From Promicromonospora sp. MEB111 (GTDB lineage Bacteria > Actinomycetota > Actinomycetes > Actinomycetales > Cellulomonadaceae), in NCBI RefSeq assembly GCF_030209445.1, contig NZ_JARVSD010000009.1, positions 94,860-158,859 on the forward strand: 64,000 bases of DNA, in the 5' to 3' direction. The notes beneath the pieces were generated by a model. It was not told the DNA's origin and made no database searches. It worked only from the letters and a program-made list of their open reading frames with translations. The translations under genes and the position numbers were made by a program. This document shows, piece by piece, positions 22,443 through 29,595 of the stretch (positions are counted from its first letter, which is position 1; each line of letters opens with the position of its first letter).

Positions 22443-25373
22443 ATGCGTATCCAGAGACCCAACCGTGCGGTCGCCGTGCTGGCGGCGGCCGCCCTGCTCG
22501 GGGCCGCGGTCCCCGCCGCCCACGCGGCACCGGCACCGGCCGCGGTACCGGCCCAGGCGACGGCCGAGCTGCCCGGCACCGCCGCGACCACCCCGGTGCC
22601 CGAGACGGAGACGCCCGGACTGGTGGAGGGGCTCGACGAGCCCGTCGACGCCGCCCTCGCCCCGGCCGCCGCCGCGCGGACCCACCTCGAGGGCCACCGG
22701 TCGCGCTACGGGATCGCCGACCCCGACGCCACGCTGGTCACCGCCGACGTGCAGCGCGAGGGCGCCCGCGAGACCGTCCGCCTGGACCAGCGGTACAAGA
22801 AGCTGCCCGTGCTGGGCGGCCAGTACGTGGTCCGCATGGAGAAGCAGGGCGGCGAGCGGACCGTCACCGGTACCTCGGGCTCCTACTTCACCGAGCTCGA
22901 CGTCGACACGACGGCGCAGACCCTGCCCGCGGCCACGGCCGTCGAGCGGGCCGTCGAGGGGATCGGCAGGAGCCTGTCCGGCGGCGCGGCCGTCGTGGCG
23001 GGCGGGGTGCGGCCCGGCACGGCGCCGTCGGCGGCGACGCCGGACCTCACCGGTAGCGACCAGGGCCTTGCGGTGGTCCCGTCGGGGACCGGCATCCTGG
23101 CCCGGCACGTGCTGGTGCGCGGTACCGCGCCGGTCACGGGCGAGCCCGTGCTCACCGACGTGTACGTCGACGCCGCCTCGGGCACCGTGCTGCTCAGCTC
23201 CAGCCGCCTGCGCACGCTGGCCGCGCCGCAGCAGGTCGAGGCCCTGCGGGCCGACCAGGAGGCGACGGCGGCCGCGGGCGGGACCGACGGGACGGAGCCG
23301 CCGCCGTCCGGCAACGGCGTGACGCCGGTGACCGGCACGGGGACCAAGGCCGACGGCACCACCGTCGACGTCGGGCTGCAGCGGGTGGACGCCACGGGCA
23401 CCTACCTGACGACGGACGTGACCCACACGCTGGCCGACGGCCGGACCGTGCCCATCACCACCTGGGACGCGACGCACAACGACTACTACGACACCGCCGG
23501 CATGTGGCCCGAGGGCATCGCGCCGTTCGCCTCGCCGTCGAGCACGCTGGGCACCGACCTGACGGACCTCGGCGCGGTCGACGCGCACTGGGCAGCGGCC
23601 CAGGTGTTCGAGTACTACAAGGTGGAGCACGGGCGCGACAGCCTGGACGACGCCGGCATGGCGCTCGACTCGTTCGTGGGCATCACCTACGGGGGCAACC
23701 CGTTCGTGAACGCGTTCTGGGACGGCACCAAGATGGTCTACGGGACCGGCGACTCGGAGTACAAGTCGCTCGCCGCCGACCTCGACGTCGTCGGCCACGA
23801 GATGACGCACGGCGTGGTGGAGCACACCGCGGGCTTCCTCTACAGCGGCCAGCAGGGCGCGCTGAACGAGGCGATCGCCGACTACTTCGGCAACGCGATC
23901 GACGTCGACGTGTCGGGGATCCCGATGAGCGACCCGGAGGCGAGCCTCCTGGGCGGCGACCTGTGCCGCACCACGGCCCCGGTCGACTGCGCCCTGCGGG
24001 ACCTCGACGACGGCATGACGACGGCGGACTTCAACCACCTCATCGACACCGACGCGCGCTTCGACTACGGCGGCGTGCACCTGAACTCGACCATCGTCTC
24101 CGGTGCGCTGTGGGACGTCCGCGAGGCGCTGGGCGGTGAGCTGGCCGACAAGATCGTCTACCGGGCGCTGACCGAGTACCTCACGCCGCTGTCCGACTTC
24201 GTGGACGGCCGGGAGGCCGTGGTCGCGGCCGCGCGGTCGTACGGCCTGAAGGGCAAGCAGCTCAAGGTCGTCGAGCGGGCGTTCGACTCGCGCGGCGTCA
24301 CCGAGGCCTGGGAGAAGAACCTGCCGGGCAAGGGCACGTCGCTGCTCCTCGACCGGCTGGACACCGGGCTGTACACCGACATGCAGCCCTCGACCGGCGG
24401 CGACTGGTGGGCCGTGGCCCGGTCCAGCGCCGACGGCACGGAGCCGACGTCGATCTGGGTGGGCCGTACCGACGGCCGGGGCGAGCCCCGGCGGGTCTCC
24501 GCGGCCGACGGGCGGATCAACAGCTTCGCCCAGACCGACGGCAAGCGGGTGGTGTGGCTGTCCATGGCGGCCGACTACACGGACTTCCGGATCATGTCCG
24601 CACCGCTGACCGGCGGGCGGGCGACCACGCTGTACACCACGGCGGGCCGCGTGACCGGGCTCGGCATGGACGGCGACGTCGTGTCCTGGTCGGAGTGGGA
24701 CGCCGAGACCTGGATCGACGAGGTACACTACCTCAAGGGCCGGTCGAGCACCGTCCGCACCGTGGAGCACGACTGGGTGGGCCCGGCGACCGCGCCGACC
24801 GTCCGGGCGGGCCGGATCGCCTACGTGCGCTACGAGGTGTTCCAGCACGACGACGGGAGCTGGGACTGGGCGCTCGGCGTCGAGGTGTTCGACACCCGCA
24901 CCGGCCGGACCACCCTGGCCGGCCTGGACAACGGCGCCGAGACCGTCAGCTACCCCGCGCTCAGCACCAAGGGCGCCTACTGGGTGACGGACCGCGACCC
25001 CGGCTACACGGAGGCGGGCGCGTGGAACAACTCGGTGCGGGCGTACTCGTTCGCCACGCGGAAGGGCGGGATCCTGTTCGACGAGACCTCGTCCACGGCC
25101 AAGCGCGCGTGGGTGCTGACGGCGTCCGACACGACGCTGACGGTGACCGAGGACGCCCCGAAGGAGGCGTGGCAGTCGGCCACGCTGCCGTCGGACGCGC
25201 TCATGCCGCGCCTGAAGCAGTACACGCTGGACGGCGTCTACGTGGGCGACGCCTCGTGCAGCCCGGGCGCGCAGATGTTCGCCGAGGCGGGCGAGGGCCG
25301 CACCGTGGTCTTCAAGTCCACGGCGACGTCGGTGACCGGCCTCGCGGTCGCGTCCGGCGCGAAGCGCTGCTGA
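22443..25373 (+). CDS. Secreted M4 (thermolysin-like) metallopeptidase with a C-terminal propeller-like extension
   Basis: 976 aa with GGAG before the ATG. A Sec signal peptide (RRR-poor, hydrophobic AVAVLAAAALLGAAVPAAHA) ends near residue 30, followed by an FTP/PepSY-type propeptide (about 80-300). The catalytic domain has zinc ligands in HEMTHGVVEH (His452, His456) and GALNEAIADYFGN (Glu476), plus the catalytic histidine in GGVHLNSTIVSGALWD. After a complete M4 helical domain (to about residue 640) come some 330 residues of repeated W/Y-rich strands (WWAVARSS, VVWLSMAADY, VVSWSEWD, AYWVTDRDP), which look like a TolB-type beta-propeller. Secreted zinc endopeptidase; the extension may bind substrate or the cell wall. 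Confidence 0.92.
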   Translation: MRIQRPNRAVAVLAAAALLGAAVPAAHAAPAPAAVPAQATAELPGTAATTPVPETETPGLVEGLDEPVDAALAPAAAARTHLEGHRSRYGIADPDATLVTADVQREGARETVRLDQRYKKLPVLGGQYVVRMEKQGGERTVTGTSGSYFTELDVDTTAQTLPAATAVERAVEGIGRSLSGGAAVVAGGVRPGTAPSAATPDLTGSDQGLAVVPSGTGILARHVLVRGTAPVTGEPVLTDVYVDAASGTVLLSSSRLRTLAAPQQVEALRADQEATAAAGGTDGTEPPPSGNGVTPVTGTGTKADGTTVDVGLQRVDATGTYLTTDVTHTLADGRTVPITTWDATHNDYYDTAGMWPEGIAPFASPSSTLGTDLTDLGAVDAHWAAAQVFEYYKVEHGRDSLDDAGMALDSFVGITYGGNPFVNAFWDGTKMVYGTGDSEYKSLAADLDVVGHEMTHGVVEHTAGFLYSGQQGALNEAIADYFGNAIDVDVSGIPMSDPEASLLGGDLCRTTAPVDCALRDLDDGMTTADFNHLIDTDARFDYGGVHLNSTIVSGALWDVREALGGELADKIVYRALTEYLTPLSDFVDGREAVVAAARSYGLKGKQLKVVERAFDSRGVTEAWEKNLPGKGTSLLLDRLDTGLYTDMQPSTGGDWWAVARSSADGTEPTSIWVGRTDGRGEPRRVSAADGRINSFAQTDGKRVVWLSMAADYTDFRIMSAPLTGGRATTLYTTAGRVTGLGMDGDVVSWSEWDAETWIDEVHYLKGRSSTVRTVEHDWVGPATAPTVRAGRIAYVRYEVFQHDDGSWDWALGVEVFDTRTGRTTLAGLDNGAETVSYPALSTKGAYWVTDRDPGYTEAGAWNNSVRAYSFATRKGGILFDETSSTAKRAWVLTASDTTLTVTEDAPKEAWQSATLPSDALMPRLKQYTLDGVYVGDASCSPGAQMFAEAGEGRTVVFKSTATSVTGLAVASGAKRC

Positions 25374-25386
25374 CCTGACGGGTGCT

Positions 25387-25414
25387 GACCGGCCCGGCGT
25401 CCGCCGGGCCGGTC
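25387..25414 (+). terminator. Terminator-like hairpin after the M4 peptidase gene
   Basis: GACCGGCCCGGC (25387-25398) and GCCGGGCCGGTC (25403-25414) form a perfect 12-bp stem with a GTCC loop, 13 nt after the stop. GC-rich with no U-tract. Confidence 0.6.
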
Positions 25415-25454
25415 GGCGTCTGCACGGGGTCGGTCACCGTCTACGCTGGGCGCC

Positions 25455-27143
25455 ATGGACGACAGGCCAGTCATCCTGCTGGCGGGCGGCGACCACGCCG
25501 ACGTCGTCGAGCAGGAGTTCCGCGCCCGGTATGACCGCGACTACCGGATCGAGCTGACCGACGGCCTGGCCGCGTGCCTGGACCGGGCGCGGGCGCTCGT
25601 CGGCGAGGGCGAGCAGATCGCGATGGTCGCCGCCGAGCACCACCTGGCCGACGGCACGGCGATCGAGCTGCTGCACCAGCTCCCCTCCGTCGTCGCCACC
25701 GCGCGGCGTGTGTCGCTGGTCCCGTTCGAGTACTTCAACGACAGCCTGGACGAGCTGCGGGACGCGATGACGCGCCGCGACCTCGACACGTACGTCATCC
25801 TCCCGCGCGGGCCGCGCGACGAGGAGTTCCACACCGCGCTGATCGAGCTGCTCTCCGAGTGGGGCTGGTCGGTCGGCCGGCCCGTCGTGACCGTGACGGA
25901 CCTGGTCGCCGAGCCCGGGGACCGGAACGCGGCGGCCGTCCGGGACCTCCTGGAGCGCCTCGGCTTCCCCTACCGCTCGCTCACGCCGGACGACGAGGAG
26001 GCCGAGGCGATCCTCGAGGCCGCCGGCCCGGGGGCCGAGCTGCCCGTGGTCAGCACGTTCCGGGGCCAGGCGCTGTCCGCGGCGACGCCGGCCGCCGTGA
26101 CCGAGGCGATCTACGGCGGCTTCGACTCGATCCCCGACGGTGTGATCGCCGACGTCGCGATCGTCGGCGCCGGACCCGCGGGCCTGGCCACGGCCGTCTA
26201 CGCGGCGTCCGAAGGGCTGGCCACGGTCGTGCTGGAACGGGACGCGATCGGCGGCCAGGCCGGGTCGAGCTCGATGATCCGCAACTACCTCGGGTTCCCG
26301 CGCGGCATCTCGGGCATGCGGCTCGCGCAGCGGTCCCGCATCCAGGCCAGCCGGTTCGGCGCGCGGTTCTTCACGGGGCGCCCCGCGGCCCGGATCGAGC
26401 CGGGGCCGCCGAACGAGCCCGAGCACCAGCACGTGCACGTCCGCGGCGCGCAGCTCTGCGCCCGGACCGTGGTGCTCGCGACCGGGGTGAGCTACCGCCG
26501 CCTGGGCGTGCCCGGGGTCGAGGACCTCGTGGGCGCGGGCGTGTACTACGGGGCGGCCACGTCGATGGCACGCGAGATGCAGGACCGCGACGTCTTCGTG
26601 GTCGGCGGCGGCAACTCCGCCGGCCAGGCCGCCGTGCACCTGGCCAAGTTCGCGGGCGGGGTGACCATCCTGGTCCGCCGCGCGAGCCTCGCCGAGACCA
26701 TGTCGGACTACCTGGTGCGGGAGATCGAGGCGACGCCGACCATCCAGGTGCGCACCCGGACCGTCGTCGCCGACGGCGGCGGGGACGCCTGGCTGCAGTG
26801 GCTGCGCCTCGAGGACCTGGAGACCGGCGAGTCGACCAAGACCTCCGCCGACGGGCTGTTCTGCCTGCTCGGTGCCGAGCCGGACTGCGCGTGGCTGCCC
26901 GAGGGCGTGGCGCTCGACGAGCGCGGCTTCGTGCTGACCGGCCGGGACGTGCCCCGCGAGGCCTGGGTCGACGGCCAGCCGCCGGCGAGCCTGGAGACGA
27001 CCGTGCCGGGTGTCTTCGCGGTGGGCGACGTGCGCGCCGGTTCCATGAAGCGGGTCGCGTCGGCGAGCGGCGAGGGCGCGTCGGTGCTGCCGCTGGTCCA
27101 CGCCCACCTGGCGCGCCTGCGGGCCCGGGAGTTCGGCGCCTGA
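25455..27143 (+). CDS. Fusion of a degenerate response-regulator receiver with a thioredoxin-reductase-like flavoprotein
   Basis: 562 aa. Residues 1-140 follow the receiver fold of fused response regulator/thioredoxin-disulfide reductases (PVILLAGGDHADVVEQEF ... ELLHQLPSVVATARRVSLV), but the phosphoacceptor site reads VAAEHHL and the usual switch KP reads ILPRGP, so phosphorylation looks lost. From about 235 comes a TrxR-like flavoprotein: ADVAIVGAGPAGLATAVYAA, GGQAGSSSMIRNYLGFP, VFVVGGGNSAGQAAVHLA and GVFAVGDVRAGSMKRVASA. No CxxC active site is present. TACGCT 7 nt before the ATG suggests a leaderless transcript. Probably an NAD(P)H-dependent flavin oxidoreductase of unknown substrate. Confidence 0.85.
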   Translation: MDDRPVILLAGGDHADVVEQEFRARYDRDYRIELTDGLAACLDRARALVGEGEQIAMVAAEHHLADGTAIELLHQLPSVVATARRVSLVPFEYFNDSLDELRDAMTRRDLDTYVILPRGPRDEEFHTALIELLSEWGWSVGRPVVTVTDLVAEPGDRNAAAVRDLLERLGFPYRSLTPDDEEAEAILEAAGPGAELPVVSTFRGQALSAATPAAVTEAIYGGFDSIPDGVIADVAIVGAGPAGLATAVYAASEGLATVVLERDAIGGQAGSSSMIRNYLGFPRGISGMRLAQRSRIQASRFGARFFTGRPAARIEPGPPNEPEHQHVHVRGAQLCARTVVLATGVSYRRLGVPGVEDLVGAGVYYGAATSMAREMQDRDVFVVGGGNSAGQAAVHLAKFAGGVTILVRRASLAETMSDYLVREIEATPTIQVRTRTVVADGGGDAWLQWLRLEDLETGESTKTSADGLFCLLGAEPDCAWLPEGVALDERGFVLTGRDVPREAWVDGQPPASLETTVPGVFAVGDVRAGSMKRVASASGEGASVLPLVHAHLARLRAREFGA

Positions 27144-27205
27144 TCCGTCGGAATTCCGATGCGGGCGCATCTTTCCACGCGCGCTGAGACGGGTTGTCTC
27201 ATAAC

Positions 27206-29512
27206 GTGTCGATCGTGAAGCGCACTGCAGGGGGCTTGGGCGTGCTCGCGACGGCGGTTCTCGTCGCGATCGGCGCTGTCATTCCGACGATGTCGGCGTC
27301 GGCGGAGACCACCGCCGGATGGGCCGAGTGGGACCCGCTGACCGGCTCGGCCGGCGACTGGTCGACGAGCGTGCGGCTCCCGGCCGGCGGATTTCCCGAG
27401 GCCACGGTCACCTCCGACTCGCGCGGTGGCGTCGGCGTGATCTCCGGGGCGTCCTCCTGGCTGAGCGCGGCCACGCCGCCGGGCGCGGTCTTCGGGTCGA
27501 GCCGGGACCAGCAGTACCTCAACCTGCGCCCGCAGGCCGACCGGCCCACGTCGCCGTCGACCACCACCTACACGTTCGAGCGCCCGACCCCGGCGGGCGG
27601 CTGGGCGTTCGTGCTCGGCGACATCGACGCGGACCGCGCGGTCGTCACCGCGCTCGGCGCCGACGGGCGGCAGCTCGCGGGCACGGAGCTCGGCTTCCAG
27701 GGCGGCTTCAACTACTGCACGGTCGCCGGCTCACCGTCGTGCACGGGGGACCCGGCGGACGTACCCGCGTGGGACCTGGCCACCGGCGAGCTGATCGGCA
27801 ATGCGGACGCGACCGACACCTCGGGCGCCGCGGGCTGGTTCCGGCCCACGACGCCGATCAAGACCCTGACCGTCCAGTTCTTCCAGCGCAGCGGCTTCCC
27901 GGTGTACCAGACGTGGTTCGCCTCCCTGGCGCGCGACATCTCCGGGACGGTCAACCTCGTCGACGACGCCGGGGCCCCGCAGGGTGTGCTGCCGGGCGCG
28001 ACCCTCACCCTCTTCGGGCCGGACGGCGCCGAGCTGGCTACGACGACGTCGGACGACAGCGGCCAGTACGCCTTTCCCGGGTACACGGCCGCGTCCGGCT
28101 ACAGCGTGGAGCTGACCACCCTGCCGGAGGCGGACGACGAGCACCCGTTCGGGCTCGTGCCGTACGGCGAGCGGCTGGTCACGGACGTGGACCTCACCGA
28201 CGCCGACGCCACGGGCGTCGACCTCGCGGCGCGCGACGTCGTACCCGTGGCCGTGAGCGGCACGGTGCTGACCGACGACGGCACGCCCGTGCCCGGCGCG
28301 ACGGTCACCCTCACGCCGGTCGGCGGCGGGGCGCCGCTCACGGCCGTGACGAGCTCGTCCGGCGAGTACGTCATCGACCACGTCGGCTGGGACGCCGAGA
28401 ACGACCAGCCGCAGCAGTACACGTTCGCGCTGAGCGACCTGCCCGAGGGGTTCACGGTCGCGACCACGCCGGGCGACATCACGGTGGAGGTGGGCCAGGA
28501 GGAGGCCAGCACCGGCAACGACTTCGTGCTGCGGGCGCCGGCGTCGGTCTCCGGCGCGGTGACCGCGGGCGGCGAACCCGTCGCGGGGGTCGTCGTCACG
28601 CGGGAGGGCCCGGACGGCACGGTCAGCACGACGACGGGCGCCGACGGCACCTACGTCTTCGAGGGCGTGCCGGCGGGCGACCACACCGTGAGCGTCACCG
28701 TGCCCGACGGCTACCGGGCCGACGGTCCGGACACGCGGGACGTCTCGGTCGGCGCGGACGACGTGACCGGCGTCGACTTCGGCCTGTCTCACCCCGGGGC
28801 GATCGGCGGCACCGTGACCGACGACGCCGGGGAGCCCGTGGCCGGGGCGACCGTCACGGTGACGGGCCCGGACGGCCCGGTCACGCTGGTCACGGACGAC
28901 GTGGGCGGGTACTTCGTGGGCGACCTGCCGCCGGGCGACTACACGATCACCCTCACCGTGCCGGACGGCTACACCGCCGACGTCACCGAGCGGTCCGTCA
29001 CCGTGACCAGCGCCGGCGAGGACCTGCTCCAGGAGGACTTCGCGCTGGTCGACGAGTCCGTCGAGCCGCAGGAGCTGCCCGTCGGCGGCACGGTCACCCA
29101 CACCGAGGGCGCGCCCGTGCCGGACACCACGGTGACCGTGACCGACGCCGGCGGCGCGCGGGCCGGCACCGCGACCACGGACGCCGACGGCACCTGGACG
29201 ACGGAGCTGCCGCCGGGGACGTACACCGCCGTCGTGCACCCCGGCCAGGGGTACGTGGTGGACGGCGAGGGCAGCGTCACCTTCGAGGTGGTGGATACCG
29301 AGGTCACCGGGCTCGACTTCGTGCTCACGAACGCCACGCAGGCGCCGAGCCCGGGGCCGGGCACCGACCCGTCGGCCGGGCCGGAACCGGACCCGGCCGA
29401 GCCGGGCGACCTGGCCGCGACCGGCGCGACCGTCGGCTCGGTGGCGCTGGCCGCCGGGGTGCTGGTGGCCGTGGGCGTCGCGATGGTCCGGGGGTCACGC
29501 CGCCGGAGCTGA
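27206..29512 (+). CDS. LAXTG-anchored surface protein with tandem Cna-B/carboxypeptidase-regulatory-like repeats
   Basis: About 768 aa; start uncertain (GTG at 27206 or 27215, or TTG at 27194), no clear ribosome-binding site. A signal peptide (KRTAGGLGVLATAVLVAIGA, cut after SASA) precedes an N-terminal domain of about 220 residues, then five beta-sandwich repeats of 75-90 residues beginning ISGTVNLVDDAG, VSGTVLTDDGT, VSGAVTAGGEPV, IGGTVTDDAGEPV and VGGTVTHTEGAPV, each with a DG.Y/W strand. A Pro/Asp linker leads to a sorting signal: LAATG, a hydrophobic helix and RGSRRRS. LAXTG is used by class E sortases of high-GC actinobacteria; no sortase gene is nearby. Probably a wall-attached stalk or adhesin. 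Confidence 0.85.
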   Translation: MSIVKRTAGGLGVLATAVLVAIGAVIPTMSASAETTAGWAEWDPLTGSAGDWSTSVRLPAGGFPEATVTSDSRGGVGVISGASSWLSAATPPGAVFGSSRDQQYLNLRPQADRPTSPSTTTYTFERPTPAGGWAFVLGDIDADRAVVTALGADGRQLAGTELGFQGGFNYCTVAGSPSCTGDPADVPAWDLATGELIGNADATDTSGAAGWFRPTTPIKTLTVQFFQRSGFPVYQTWFASLARDISGTVNLVDDAGAPQGVLPGATLTLFGPDGAELATTTSDDSGQYAFPGYTAASGYSVELTTLPEADDEHPFGLVPYGERLVTDVDLTDADATGVDLAARDVVPVAVSGTVLTDDGTPVPGATVTLTPVGGGAPLTAVTSSSGEYVIDHVGWDAENDQPQQYTFALSDLPEGFTVATTPGDITVEVGQEEASTGNDFVLRAPASVSGAVTAGGEPVAGVVVTREGPDGTVSTTTGADGTYVFEGVPAGDHTVSVTVPDGYRADGPDTRDVSVGADDVTGVDFGLSHPGAIGGTVTDDAGEPVAGATVTVTGPDGPVTLVTDDVGGYFVGDLPPGDYTITLTVPDGYTADVTERSVTVTSAGEDLLQEDFALVDESVEPQELPVGGTVTHTEGAPVPDTTVTVTDAGGARAGTATTDADGTWTTELPPGTYTAVVHPGQGYVVDGEGSVTFEVVDTEVTGLDFVLTNATQAPSPGPGTDPSAGPEPDPAEPGDLAATGATVGSVALAAGVLVAVGVAMVRGSRRRS

Positions 29513-29547
29513 GGCTTGCGGGGGCGGCAGCCCTCCCTTTACTGTGC

Positions 29548-29562
29548 ACATGTCATACATGT
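29548..29562. promoter_or_regulatory. Putative GntR operator upstream of the secreted beta-helix gene
   Basis: ACATGTCATACATGT is a 15-bp palindrome (ACATG-TCATA-CATGT) 34 nt before the start at 29596. It contains TGTCATACAT, which recurs before the sugar-binding protein gene (37867-37876, other strand) and, with one change, beside gntR (33106-33115). Confidence 0.6.
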
Positions 29563-29595
29563 TCTCTGCATGGCACACGACGAGGGAGTCTCTCG

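Noticed and set aside
22359..24848. An 829-codon open frame antisense to the M4 peptidase gene.
   Set aside because: Shadow frame; the plus-strand protein has a signal peptide, HEMTH and Glu zinc ligands. The antisense product has no motif.
25455..27143. True thioredoxin reductase.
   Set aside because: The CxxC redox pair is absent at the expected place (VFVVGGGNSAGQ follows directly), so it cannot reduce thioredoxin in the usual way.
27148..27159. TCGGAATTCCGA palindrome after the receiver/TrxR-like gene.
   Set aside because: Perfect but short (12 bp), with no clear promoter beside it; could be chance.
27319..29595. In-frame open extension upstream of the beta-helix gene (total 1640 codons to 32241).
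   Set aside because: This part overlaps the LAXTG protein gene in another frame and is Arg/Gly-rich noise. The real gene starts at 29596 with a ribosome-binding site and a signal peptide.
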